A stretch of DNA of 64,000 nucleotides from contig OOIN01000012.1 of assembly GCA_900323505.1 (NCBI GenBank), forward strand, positions 682,001 through 746,000, written 5' to 3'. This DNA is from Ustilago trichophora (Eukaryota; Basidiomycota; Ustilaginomycetes; Ustilaginales; Ustilaginaceae). Under the pieces are notes generated by a model. That model did no database searches and had not been told where the DNA came from. It saw only the letters and a list, made by a program, of their open reading frames with translations. Shown one piece after another: positions 9,696 through 20,000 of this stretch. A program made the position numbers and the translations under genes. Within the stretch, counting starts at the first letter, position 1; every line of letters starts with the position of its first letter.

Positions 9696-12600
9696 ATGGG
9701 CACTCGCTTCCTTTCTATCGTTGCTCCTCTTACCAAGTCTTTCTCTTCAAGGCCCTTGACCAAGCGTACGAACAAAGCAACACCTCTTCTCGCACAAGTT
9801 TGGCTGCTTGGCAATACCTTCAGCTCATCCTCTCATAGAAGCACCGCCAGAATGGTGCCCGACACCGACTTCTCCGCAGCTCTCACCAAGCCTCTCGATG
9901 TCGTTCAACAGATCTACGCCGATGCCCAAGACAAGTCGCCGGCCATCATTACAAAGCTAGTAGAGACACACTTTCGTCAACTGTTTTCTTCGCCCGATGC
10001 CAGCGCAAAGATCCCGACTCTATCTCCGGGTAACATTGGCTCGCTACTTCCTACTTCGAATAATGGTACATCCACCTCGCACCGATTGGTACGTTTCCGT
10101 GCCATGATTCAAGACACTGGTCTCGGCACAGAAGTCTTCCTCGCCAAACATGAACAAGAGGGACGCACTTTTACCGGCCTCTTTGGCGGCGAGGCTAGTA
10201 TCGCAAGCTCCAACGAATCATCGGGTCACGCGGAACACGCAGAGCTGAACCACGATGTTCTCGCGGAAAGGACAATCATGTACGCTGTGTCGGTACCCGG
10301 CCAGACCGCATGGGTAGCTAAAGAGAACCGCGAGTCACTCGAAGGAGATTCGTCCGCCGTGGACCAGCTTGCAGACTCCACCTCGGCTGTATCGATTGGG
10401 GAACCCCAATCTCCTCAAAAGGTCCAGGAGGTCCGTGAGCGCATCCGCCGTGCCGTCCAGAAGGGTAAGGAGATTGGCTCGGCAGGCAAGGAGCCGCGCT
10501 TGGTAGCCATCTCTAAGCTCCACCCTCCTTCTGCCATCCTGGCCGCTCATAAGAAGGCAGGTCAGCTTCACTTTGGCGAGAACTACGTCCAGGAAATGGT
10601 TGACAAAGCCAAGGTGCTGCCGAGAGAGATCCGCTGGCACTTTGTTGGCGGTCTGCAGAGCAACAAGGGCAAGCTGCTAGCCTCGATCCCCAACTTGTAC
10701 CTCCTCGAAACGCTCGACTCTGTCAAGGCTGCCAACGTGTTGCAAAAGGCTCTTGCCTCTCCCGACGCTGCCAAACGCGATGAGCCACTGCGCGTCTACC
10801 TCCAGGTCAACACTAGTGGCGAAGATGCCAAGAGCGGTCTGCCACCTATCCTATCTACGGATGCCGACAATGCCAAGGACAGCGAGCTCCTCCAACTGGC
10901 TGTGCACGTCATCACAAAGTGCCCTGACCTGCGCCTTCGCGGTGTCATGACCATCGGCGCTGCTGCCAACAGCTCCAGCGCCGACGCAGAGGCACCCAAG
11001 AGCGTTGATGAGATTGTTTCGGCGAACCCAGACTTTGAGAGGCTTATCCACACACGCACAAACCTTGTGGAGCTGTTGCGCAAGAATGAGGATGTTCAAA
11101 AGGCAGATCAGTCGCATATCAAGGAGGCTTACGTAGAGCTGTTGAAAGGTCAAGATGCGACAGGTGGCCTGGAGCTCAGCATGGGTATGTCGGCCGACAT
11201 GGACGTAGCCACCATGGCAGGTAGTGACAACGTTCGTGTTGGTACCGACTGTTTTGGCCGTCGTCCTGGTACAAGAGAGGAGGCTATGAATGGCATGAAG
11301 CGCGAGCTGGAGGTCGGTCCAGAGGCTGCCGCTGCCGAGTTGCAAGCTCAGCAAACAAGTGGAGGCCAGGCGAGTACTGCTTCCTCATCCAATACGAACG
11401 TCTCGGCTTTGCCCCGTGCCTATGCTGCCAAAGCTCCCGTTCCCGAGGCTCCTCACGTCGGCGGCCTCGTCAAGCTGTACGATCTGGATGCAGCGGAGAA
11501 GTTCAAGACTACCGAGCTGATCGAAGTGGTCGGTATCCTCGACACAGCCGGTCTTCCTCAAGCTGAGTGGCAGGAGACCGGATCTGCTGCTGGGTCATCG
11601 GAGCCTGCACAGGTACCCTGTGTCCACGCTGTCTATGCGTCGTCGGTCGAGCTCGACTCTGTCAGATCTGCTGCTGCTGCTTCGAGCTCGAACATCCTAT
11701 CTCAACCGGCTGGGAGGGAGGCTCTTGTCGAATACCTGGCGGGTGCTTTGGGAGGAGACAAGGTGGCTGCAGAGCTCGTCTTGCTCGCTACGATCGCTCG
11801 CATTCACGTTCGTCGCGCAAACCTCTGCCTAGGTGCTCTGACGCTCAACGTGTCTAACTTTGGCGCTCCTGCAGCTGCAACTTCAGCCTCTGCACAGACG
11901 CAGCTCTCGCGCCGACTCAACCAGCTGCTCCCTGCCGTCGTCGACGTATCGATGGATCTTGCAACGCTCAACGACGACCGCAAGCCACTGTATCCTAGAA
12001 GTGCAGGCGAGGGCACTGGATTGGAAGCCGGCCGTCTCCAACTTGTCAACGGTACCACAGTGGTGGTGAACGAAGGCACAATGGGCGAAGGACAACTCAA
12101 AGACAGCGGCATCCGCAACATCAAGGCCCTTTCTTCGGTTCTGGAATCGCACAAGCTGCCGTATGCTTTCCCTTACTCTAATTTCGAGTTTGACACGGAC
12201 CTTAACGCCATCATTCTCAGTCAAGGCAAGAGCTTCTTGCCATTTGACATCCAGTGTCCTCTGCAGCCTACCGACAGCAATGCCGACCTGTACTCGAGCT
12301 CGCTCCCTGGGATTGAGGAAAGCCGATTGGGTCAGTGGAGAAAGGCGCTGTTGGACGCACGAAGCCTTGCGACGGCCAAGGCCTTCGAGATCCCCGAGAG
12401 TGTCAGCGAACACATCCAGCAGGAATTTGTAGCTGAGCGTAGGAAGGAACAGGAGGAAGCCAAGGACTCGCACGGTGGAGCTAGTAGCAAGGAGGGTGCG
12501 CTGGGACAGGAAGATCTGTTGCGAAGGATGGCAATCGTCCGACTACTCGGCTTATCGCACGGAGAGAAGAGTCTGACGGTTGAGATGTGGAACAAGGCCG

Positions 12601-12707
12601 TGAAACTAGACAAGCAGCTTTCACAGCGTGTTGCAGCCACACCACAGTCGCAGCAGCGCCAGCAGCCCTCGGCTTCTGCTTCTACCGCATCCAGTGTATC
12701 CCGTTAG
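9696..12707 (+). CDS. MCM-binding protein (MCMBP) with an inserted YggS/PLPBP-type PLP-binding domain
   Basis: A single uninterrupted frame of 1003 codons holds two known proteins. MCMBP binds MCM2-7 in place of MCM2 and supports MCM assembly and unloading in the nucleus. Its N-terminal part starts at the Met at 9852 (MVPDTDFSAALTKPLDVVQQ; RFRAMIQDTGLGTEVF). Its large C-terminal part runs from about residue 520, numbered from 9852, to the end (VGGLVKLYD; VVNEGTMGEGQL; KLPYAFPYSNFEFD; FLPFDIQCPL). Between them, at about 190-487, lies a full YggS/PLPBP domain: VAISKLHPPSAI with Schiff-base lysine K222, FGENYVQEMVDKA, WHFVGGLQSNKGKLL, and SMGMSADM with VRVGTDCFG at the phosphate site. Human MCMBP is 642 residues and free YggS proteins are about 230-270, so both look complete. 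The ATG at 9696 has a strong context and adds 52 residues resembling a mitochondrial leader. Homology favours 9852 for the nuclear form. The gene converges with nudC, 133 bases apart. Confidence 0.93.
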   Translation: MGTRFLSIVAPLTKSFSSRPLTKRTNKATPLLAQVWLLGNTFSSSSHRSTARMVPDTDFSAALTKPLDVVQQIYADAQDKSPAIITKLVETHFRQLFSSPDASAKIPTLSPGNIGSLLPTSNNGTSTSHRLVRFRAMIQDTGLGTEVFLAKHEQEGRTFTGLFGGEASIASSNESSGHAEHAELNHDVLAERTIMYAVSVPGQTAWVAKENRESLEGDSSAVDQLADSTSAVSIGEPQSPQKVQEVRERIRRAVQKGKEIGSAGKEPRLVAISKLHPPSAILAAHKKAGQLHFGENYVQEMVDKAKVLPREIRWHFVGGLQSNKGKLLASIPNLYLLETLDSVKAANVLQKALASPDAAKRDEPLRVYLQVNTSGEDAKSGLPPILSTDADNAKDSELLQLAVHVITKCPDLRLRGVMTIGAAANSSSADAEAPKSVDEIVSANPDFERLIHTRTNLVELLRKNEDVQKADQSHIKEAYVELLKGQDATGGLELSMGMSADMDVATMAGSDNVRVGTDCFGRRPGTREEAMNGMKRELEVGPEAAAAELQAQQTSGGQASTASSSNTNVSALPRAYAAKAPVPEAPHVGGLVKLYDLDAAEKFKTTELIEVVGILDTAGLPQAEWQETGSAAGSSEPAQVPCVHAVYASSVELDSVRSAAAASSSNILSQPAGREALVEYLAGALGGDKVAAELVLLATIARIHVRRANLCLGALTLNVSNFGAPAAATSASAQTQLSRRLNQLLPAVVDVSMDLATLNDDRKPLYPRSAGEGTGLEAGRLQLVNGTTVVVNEGTMGEGQLKDSGIRNIKALSSVLESHKLPYAFPYSNFEFDTDLNAIILSQGKSFLPFDIQCPLQPTDSNADLYSSSLPGIEESRLGQWRKALLDARSLATAKAFEIPESVSEHIQQEFVAERRKEQEEAKDSHGGASSKEGALGQEDLLRRMAIVRLLGLSHGEKSLTVEMWNKAVKLDKQLSQRVAATPQSQQRQQPSASASTASSVSR

Positions 12708-12840
12708 AAGATCTAGTCGGATAATCATACAATACGAGACCGCGACTTTGGAACATCAGAAGAAGCAAACGCGGGCAGGTGTGCTCGAGTCAGTTGAAAT
12801 TGAAGCTAAATGTGTTGTGTGATGATAGTGTTACAAGTAA

Positions 12841-13641
12841 TTATGAGGAAGCGTTGAACTTTGCGTTGGAAAAGTCGATGTTGGGGTTTGCAGCTGCGAG
12901 TTTAGCGAGCATCTGCTGCTGTTGAAGCTGATCAGAAGTGGGTCGGTTCATGGCCTTTTGACGGTTATCAAACATCATTTTTTCAACCATTGCTCTATGC
13001 GAATTTTTAAAGTGGTGATCCGGTCAAGATGAGATAGAAAGGAGAAAAGTCAGTATCGGTTTTCAGACGGAAAAATGTCGAGCCTAAGCAAAAAGAGAGA
13101 GAGAGTATACTTACCTTGTCTCGGGGTCAAGATCGCTCAACTTGGAATTCTCGGGAACAATTTTTGTTGTATCGATCTTGGGATGGTGAGTGACAACGTT
13201 GGGCCACCACTCGTTTTTGTTCATCTTTTCCAAGTGAATTTCAACCAAGTTGCCATCTTCAATGGTCCAAGTGCTATCTTCTTCCTTGATATCTTTGGCT
13301 AGCTCTCCCTCGATAATGGAGGAATCTTTGCCCTTGAGAGCGACTTTGATCTTTCGTTTTTTGAGTTCGACGATGAGATCTCGACCTTTGGTAGCCTGAG
13401 GTACGGGGACGGAGATCTCGACGGCGTCAAGCTGTTGCTTCCATGTGTAAGGGAGAGTGGCTTGTTCGGCTGCTTCGCGAGCTCGTTGGGCTTCGTCATG
13501 CGCCTTTTGCTGATCGGGGGTGAGAGCTTCGTATTCTTCGGGTGTCATATTGGATGTGTTTTTAGTTCTGTGCTGTGGTCGGTAGGAGGAAGTGTTGGAG
13601 AAAGCCACTGCAGAAGAACTTGGAAGAAGGGTCCGCAACAT
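12841..13641 (-). CDS. nudC: NudC nuclear-movement protein (CS/p23 domain)
   Basis: There are two exons: 13115-13641 and 12841-12994. The intron has a GTAAGT donor and CATAG acceptor and splits an Arg codon in phase 2, giving ETR-AMVEKMMFDNRQKAM, the signature C-terminus of NudC. The protein has a charged N-terminal helix (TPEEYEALTPDQQKAHDEA), then a CS domain (LPYTWKQQLDAVEISVPVPQ; KIKVALKG; WTIEDGNLVEIHLEK; EWWPNVVTHHPKIDT), and ends FSNAKFNAS. NudC is an Hsp90-linked chaperone that supports dynein/LIS1 function and nuclear migration. The ATG at 13641 gives 226 residues, while the ATG at 13548 gives 195 and begins where homologues usually begin (MTPEEYEAL). The extra 31 residues are not NudC-like and may be untranslated. 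It diverges from the PFK-2 gene. Confidence 0.93.
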
Positions 13642-14414
13642 TACTCCACCTCAACTTTTTTTTGCTGGTCAAGCTGACCAATTCTGAAGAAGTTGTTAGA
13701 GCAACATTGTCTTTGGGCTGCAATTGGGTTTTATCGGCTATTGAGGATGGTACAGTACGGTCAAGGCAAAAGTCGGAAATCTTTTCTTTTCTTTCAAAGT
13801 TGCCGCCGCCCCTCAATTTCCCGACGAGGCTAACGCACGGACAGCTAGCTGGTTTGCGGATGAGCGGCGCAAAAGCGCACTTTGAGATCCCCACGGACAG
13901 AAATCAAAGCAGACAGAGAGAGACAGCGTACAAAGACTCGCTTGGTGGCCTTGCCTCGACTCGCCCCGCAAAATACAGTACAGTACAGTACTGTACAGTA
14001 CACATTACTGTAAGAGTATGTGATTTTGTGATTGCTCGCCTGGCCCACACCCACACTCTCTCGCTCGCTCATCTCCGGTCCGGTCTGGCACCTTGTGCCC
14101 TTTCCCGCGCTCGCCGACCGTTTTCCTCTCTTAAATCACCCCGCACTCGATTCCCATTCTTCCCTCTTACCGTCCCCCATCAACATCTTGCACCAGACAT
14201 CTCCACGGCCGCAATTTCAAAGCAGTCTTTGTTATCGTCTTTGTGGCACACGTTCGAAACTCGCGCCTGCTCTCTGGATCGTCTCGTCAAAGCTGCCATC
14301 TTTTGGAAATTCAACACGTACAGATAAGGATTCACGTATCAGTTACCTGTCAACAGCACTCCGCGCCAAGTCTCAGTTCGCAGCACAAAAGAGCCCAGCT
14401 TCCGAACGTCAGCC
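13642..14414. other. Divergent promoter between nudC and PFK-2/FBPase-2
   Basis: About 770 bases hold the control regions of both genes. The notable element is a palindromic TACAGTAC array at 13974-14002, with a further GTACAGTAC at 13750-13758. The 300 bases before the PFK-2 ATG are pyrimidine-rich on the plus strand, as is usual for fungal leaders. Confidence 0.6.
13974..14002. repeat. TACAGTAC palindromic array
   Basis: Overlapping copies of the four-base step CAGTA/TACTG form a near-perfect palindrome centred near GTACAGTACTGTAC. It lies about 410 bases upstream of the PFK-2 ATG and 330 bases upstream of nudC. Similar motifs occur in several other intergenic regions of this window. Confidence 0.7.
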
Positions 14415-16796
14415 ATGGCGCAACAACCTGTCAATATCCCCGCTGGCTCTGGCCAAGAGGCTTTCCCAACCTCGGATGCCAACGCAGCCGATCAGTGCGC
14501 GATCGAAAGTGGTGACTCGTCCCCCGTCATGCCCCACAACTTTGTTCATCATCGTCATCTTAGCGGTGGCCCCGGTGTTGGTCCCGGCACCGCCTCCCCT
14601 GGTCGATACAGCGCTACTCAGGCCCAGCAGCTCGCCCAGAGAATGGCGCAGCAAGAACAGGCTCAAAAGGACGCCACCGCCGCCGCCGCCGCCGCCGCTG
14701 CTGCTGCTAACTCTTCTGCTTCTAGCGATAAGCCAACTCGTGATCTCTCACGATCCGCATCCGTCCGTTCGGGCTCGCGCAAGCTCTCCGGAGGCACCCC
14801 TGCCTTCTCTTCTGCCTCGCCGAGGCACTTTTCCCAGTCGACGCACGGTCATTCGAGACCTGCACCTTTCCCACAGGCTTCGCAGAGGGAGGCTTTTGAT
14901 GTCGCTGTGGCCTCGTCGAACCTGGCTTCTTCGTCGGATGGGCTGCAGGCGTTGTTGAGGGATCACCCTGAGCTCGTGTCCAGCAGTCTGGCTGCCGCCG
15001 CGGGGCCCAATCTCGCCATGACGGGCGCATTCAGCACACGTTCGGGCAGTCATGCTGGTAGCAAGTCCAACAGTGTTCCCGGTACACCCTTTGAAGGTGT
15101 GGATCATTTGAATCGCGAAGGCGCTGTTCTTCCTATGGGTGGTTCTTTGTCCAACTCGTTCCACCAGTCCCAATCCCAAGCTCAACAATCGCACCATCCG
15201 CACCACCACCACGGCCTCACCTCCCCCACCCACAACCACAACCACGACAACGGACGCGGTCGCATTCTCAAAGATGCTCCCGAAGTGGGCGAAGGCGGAC
15301 CCTCCAGCGGTCAAAGTGGCCTCGGCACTGCCCTCGGTCTCGGCCACGGCATCCGCACCGGCCTCTCCACACCCAATCTCGGTGCCGCCGGTGCAAGACC
15401 CGACTATTCAGGAGCCAAGATCGTCGTCTGCATGGTCGGTCTTCCCGCCCGAGGCAAGAGCTACGTCGCCAACCGAGTCCTCAAGTACCTCCGTTGGCTC
15501 GAATACGACGTCAAAGTGTTCAACGTCGGCCAGTTGCGACGTGCACTCGCTCGGGCCAAGTACAACACTTCTGGCGTCAAAGAAGATCACACTGCATCCT
15601 TTTTCGACCCTTCCAATCCTTCTGCCTACAAACTGCGTTCTCAGATGGCGGAGGAATGTCTGGAACAGCTCATTGGCTGGTTGAAGCGCGGTGGAAATGT
15701 CGGTATTCACGATGCCACCAACTCGACCAAAGCTAGGAGAAAGGAAATTGCCGATCGAATCGCAAAGGAGCCCGATCTCAAGCTTGTATTCCTCGAAAGC
15801 ATCTGTACCGATCCCAAGGTGATTGATGCCAACATTGCCGTCAAGGTCAGTAGTGGCGATCCCGATTATGCAGGAATGACCCCGGAAGCTGCCAAAGCCG
15901 ACTTCTTGGCCCGTATCAAACACTACGAAGACACCTACGAAGCTGTCAACCACGACGGTAGCGAATCGCACTACAGCTACGTCAAAGTCACCGACGTTGG
16001 TAAATCGGTCACCATTAATCGGATTCAAGGCTATCTCGAATCTCGCATTGCTTTTTACCTGATGAATCTCCACTTGACCCCTAGGAACATTTTCTTTTCA
16101 CGTCATGGAGAATCGCAGTACAATGTTGAGGGCAAGATTGGAGGCGATTCCGATTTATCCCCTCGAGGTTGGATGTATGCTAAAGCCTTACCTCAGTTGA
16201 TCAAGGACAATATCGGGGATGCACCTTTGACGGTTTGGCACAGTACCTTGCGTCGAACTGGACAGACCGCAAGCGAGCTACCTTATCCAAAGTTGGCATG
16301 GAAGAGTTTGGACGAACTTGATGCAGGCGTATGCGATGCGATGACGTATGAAGAGATTGAAAAGTATTATCCGGAAGATTATGCCAATCGGGATGATGAC
16401 AAGTTTAACTATCGATATCGTGGAGGAGAATCATATCGAGATGTGGTGGTTCGTTTGGAACCAATCATCATGGAGCTTGAAAGACAGGAGAATATATTGA
16501 TCATTGGACATCAGGCGATTATTAGGTGTTTATATGCTTACTTTCATGCTTTGTCGCAGGAAGATTTGCCTTATATTAAAATTCCTCTTCATACTGTTAT
16601 TCAGTTGACTCCAAAGGCTTATGGTTGCGATGAAAAAAGATTTCAATTACCAATAGAAGCCGTAGATACTCACAGACCTAAACCTTTAAGAAGCGACTTG
16701 GATCATCATCCACCTACCCCCCCTTTGGATCCTTTCGAAATCGCCGCTACAACAGCCCCACCTAGTCAAACAAATCCAAACTCACACCTCCAATAA
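14415..16796 (+). CDS. 6-phosphofructo-2-kinase / fructose-2,6-bisphosphatase
   Basis: This is a single exon of 793 residues. The enzyme makes and degrades fructose 2,6-bisphosphate, which controls glycolysis against gluconeogenesis in the cytosol. Residues 1-335 are low-complexity Ser/Ala/His-rich sequence with poly-Ala, not conserved and probably regulatory. The kinase half starts at KIVVCMVGLPARGKSYVA with P-loop G342-S349. The phosphatase half starts at NIFFSRHGESQYNVEGKIGG; the phospho-acceptor is H564, the acid region is LDELDAGVC, and the second histidine is H699 in IIGHQAIIRC. Since all key residues are present, both activities look intact. The ATG has an excellent context (CAGCCATGG). 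From about 16100 onward codons shift clearly towards A/T endings although the protein stays well conserved. Confidence 0.95.
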   Translation: MAQQPVNIPAGSGQEAFPTSDANAADQCAIESGDSSPVMPHNFVHHRHLSGGPGVGPGTASPGRYSATQAQQLAQRMAQQEQAQKDATAAAAAAAAAANSSASSDKPTRDLSRSASVRSGSRKLSGGTPAFSSASPRHFSQSTHGHSRPAPFPQASQREAFDVAVASSNLASSSDGLQALLRDHPELVSSSLAAAAGPNLAMTGAFSTRSGSHAGSKSNSVPGTPFEGVDHLNREGAVLPMGGSLSNSFHQSQSQAQQSHHPHHHHGLTSPTHNHNHDNGRGRILKDAPEVGEGGPSSGQSGLGTALGLGHGIRTGLSTPNLGAAGARPDYSGAKIVVCMVGLPARGKSYVANRVLKYLRWLEYDVKVFNVGQLRRALARAKYNTSGVKEDHTASFFDPSNPSAYKLRSQMAEECLEQLIGWLKRGGNVGIHDATNSTKARRKEIADRIAKEPDLKLVFLESICTDPKVIDANIAVKVSSGDPDYAGMTPEAAKADFLARIKHYEDTYEAVNHDGSESHYSYVKVTDVGKSVTINRIQGYLESRIAFYLMNLHLTPRNIFFSRHGESQYNVEGKIGGDSDLSPRGWMYAKALPQLIKDNIGDAPLTVWHSTLRRTGQTASELPYPKLAWKSLDELDAGVCDAMTYEEIEKYYPEDYANRDDDKFNYRYRGGESYRDVVVRLEPIIMELERQENILIIGHQAIIRCLYAYFHALSQEDLPYIKIPLHTVIQLTPKAYGCDEKRFQLPIEAVDTHRPKPLRSDLDHHPPTPPLDPFEIAATTAPPSQTNPNSHLQ

Positions 16797-16860
16797 TCAT
16801 GTTTCGAATCATCAATCTAGTTTCACACATTCTCTCTTCCCAATCTTCATGCAATTCTGA

Positions 16861-16886
16861 CACACACACACACACACACACACACA
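16861..16886. repeat. (CA)13 microsatellite
   Basis: Thirteen CA units lie in the 286-base spacer between the converging PFK-2 and IBTK-like genes. The rest of that spacer shows no gene. Confidence 0.9.
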
Positions 16887-17082
16887 TACGCACTGCTCTC
16901 ATTTCATCTGTCAGAGTATATCTTTGGCCGTCTGTTCCTCTGTGTGACTTTCTAAGATTTCCATATAAATGTGTCAAGACTGTGTCAAAATGAAATAAGG
17001 GCGGCAATGACACTGGCAAAATTGAAGGTCCTGCTGCCCGTGGCATGTTGATGAAATCGAAACAATCGTGAATCGGGTCTAT

Positions 17083-20000
17083 TCAACCTTGGCGGGGAGT
17101 AAATGTTGGTGCTGCGGCTGAGAGGCTGGCTGCAGCTGCTGCTGCTGCTGCTGCAGGAGCAGGTGCAGGAGCAGGTGCGGGTGCGGGTGCGGGTGCGGGT
17201 GCGAGTACGGGCGTTGGTTTGGGTGGCAAGTTATGCTGCGTGGACCCGGCTGTTTTGGACTCGCCGTTGGCGGTGCTGTTGCCATTGCTGTTGCTTCCAG
17301 ACGCTGGCGCGCCGGGCTTGCTGCTATTGCTCTGACCAATCTTGCCTCTGCCGCCGCTGCTCTTGTCGTTGGATTTCGGCGACGATTTGATTCCGCCCTC
17401 GCCGTTGGGACGCTTCTTGCTAGGCGTACCATCAGCATCAGCGGGTGCACCGTTGGCTTGCTTGCCACCCGCCTTGCCCACTCCTCCTCCCTTCTTGCCG
17501 CCGTTCTGCGCTTTAGCTTTCGCTGAGCCCGAGCTACCATTAGCAAACTGGGCGGCATCTTGATTGGGCTTCGTCTTCGTCGAAGCCTGGTCTTTGAGCA
17601 CTTGCTTGGCTGGCTTTTTCTGCCCTTTACCCTTTCCGCTGCTGGGCGCACCTGACGCATTGGGCTTGGCCGTCTTATTATTCTGCTTTTGCATGCGCTT
17701 CGATTCTTCAGCAAACCATTTCTCAAATTCTTCAGCTTGTTTCTGCTCCTCCTTGCGTCGTTCCTCTGCTTTGCGTTCCTCCTCCTGGATATCCAAGAAG
17801 CTGCGTCGAGCGGCAGCTGCTTGACGAATCGTCTCTTGCTCTGCCTCGATCGCCATTCGCTGCTGTTCCTGGATTTGAGCAAAAGTCATCTGTGCCGGAG
17901 AAGCAGGTAAAGTGGCGCTCCCGGTGCGAGGTGCTTCTGACGACGATCGCGAGACGCTGGCGACATTGACGCCAAGCAGCGAACGCTGGAGGTTTGATGA
18001 TGGTCCCCGTTCAGCCTCAGAACGAATGGCTCTTCCGGTCGAAACTGTTGGGGGAGCGGCCGATGGTGACGTGCCAAAGGAACCCAAAGGCGGAGCCACT
18101 GCAGGCATTGCCCAGGCCGGCTCATTACTGTTGCTGCTTATGCGCTTGGGTACTGTTTTGGACCCCATCCGCGTCGGATTGTACGTCGGGCCCATGCTGT
18201 TGGCTGGTGTAGGACTTGCATCCGAGATCGACGGACGTGAGCCCTGTCCAGCTGTGCCGGACTGCAAAGGTGCTGCTGAAGGTCGTCGGCCGTTCAAAGT
18301 AGAAGACAAAGGCGGAGTTCCTTCGTGCGAGGTGGACAGTGCCATGGCGGTTGTGGCAGCCGCTTTCAGGCTCCAAGGCGAAGAGGCAGCAGGCGGTGAC
18401 GAACCTAGCTTCCAGGGCGATGACACACTTCCACTGCGTGCTGGAGCAGGTGCGGCTGCTGCAGCCGCTGCTGCAAGACCAGCTTCCTGTTGCTGGCGTT
18501 TTCGCTCCTTCTGCGACAGACGCGTGTTGGCGACGTTGATGGGCGACAACTCGAACCCTGATGTTGCCGACTTCTGGACTGGTGTCGATGTGCCCGACCC
18601 ACTTGGAGTTGTGGCATTCGAGAGATGGGGTACAGCGGATTGCTGCTGCTGGCGCTGCTGCTCTCTGGCCATGATGCTTCTGAGATCGCTGGGCGCGTCC
18701 GCGGGTCGAATTGCTGGCGATGCGGATGAATCGCCGACCGCCTGCTTGCGTTCCGCCTCAACAGTGCGGGACTTCCAGGGCCGCGAAGGCGAGTCTTTGT
18801 CTATAGGGTCGTCCAGACTGAGATGCGCCACTTGGGGCAGCACGGCCCAGGGTGAACCTTGTGCGCGAGCAGACGAGTCTTTGCGTGGCGTCGAGAGATC
18901 CTCCTCGTCCATGGAAAACATTTCTGACGCATCGTCCGTCATTGCACGCTGCGAGATGCTGGCTCCGATAGGACGAAGGGCATCGGGACTAGTAGGAGAT
19001 GCGACACCGAAGCGTGAGCTGGATCGACGCCGATTGGAGTCCTGCGCGAACAATGGAGGCGATTTGACGCCAGCCGCAGATGCCTTCTTGGCGCGAACCT
19101 TGTTGACGACGAGATGCAAGCTAGGTGGCGGAATGTCAAGATCGTCGTAAAACTCGCGATGCTTTTCGACCAAGGCAGCGAGACGGTCCTCTGCAAAACT
19201 GCGATGCAGCTTCTCATCCTGCTTCTGGCGGACATAGACGGTCAACGCTCTGAGCATGCCATAGTCAAGCTCGTTGAGACGGCCTCCTTCCAGCAACGCC
19301 TCCATGCTCTTTGTGCAGTAATTCATAGTGATGTCCTTGAGCTGATCAGCTTTGTAGAAATCAGCCTCGGTCATTACAGCGCCGACGGTGTGTGCGAGGA
19401 TGCGTTTTCGGAGCAAAGAGCTGACGACGAGCTTGAGCTTGTCGAGCAACAATTCGTTGGCAGCAGCCATGACCTCGACCAAAAAGTCCATGTACTGCTC
19501 CAACGAACGGTCTGCGTCGCATCCGGTGAAGAGCGTCTCGCCATTGTCAGTGTAGAGGTGCATGAGCACAATGCGAGCCACTTCCCAGCGCAAATGGCTC
19601 AGATTGAGCGTAATAACGTTCTGACTATCCCATCGGCCCGCTGTCCAGTGAGGCTGGAAGAGGGCCGCAAAGAAGGGTGAGCGGCGCAGAATGACAGAGT
19701 GAGCTGGGACGGTTCGATCCTCGAGCCGCAGCAAGACATCGTTGAAACTCCTCGTCTCTTGTGCTTCAGTTGCATCAACGTCGACGTACGAATTGAAAAG
19801 CTCCAGCATGTTCTCTCTCAAACTTGGCTCGGGTTGACGAGGCATGCTAGCTTTGACACTGGCAGCCAGCGAGGAGAGACCAAGACGCTCTGCGATGGTG
19901 CGTATCTCGTCTTGAACGCGGGTGCGATCGATTTTAGCTGCCTTGAGCTCCTTGTCAATGATGAGGCCGACACTTGCCACCCAGATAGGCGGCAGGTCAT

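Noticed and set aside
13575..14327. 250-codon plus-strand frame across the nudC start and PFK-2 promoter
   Set aside because: It overlaps the first exon of nudC on the other strand and runs through the TACAGTAC array and a pyrimidine-rich leader. It shows no protein-like features.
14032..14958. 308-codon frame overlapping the start of PFK-2
   Set aside because: It is in another frame of the PFK-2 leader and low-complexity N-terminus, and its Pro/Ser-rich composition follows from frame shift of that sequence.
17912..19150. 412-codon frame antisense to the IBTK-like gene
   Set aside because: It is an antisense shadow of the low-complexity Ser/Pro tail, with no domain features.
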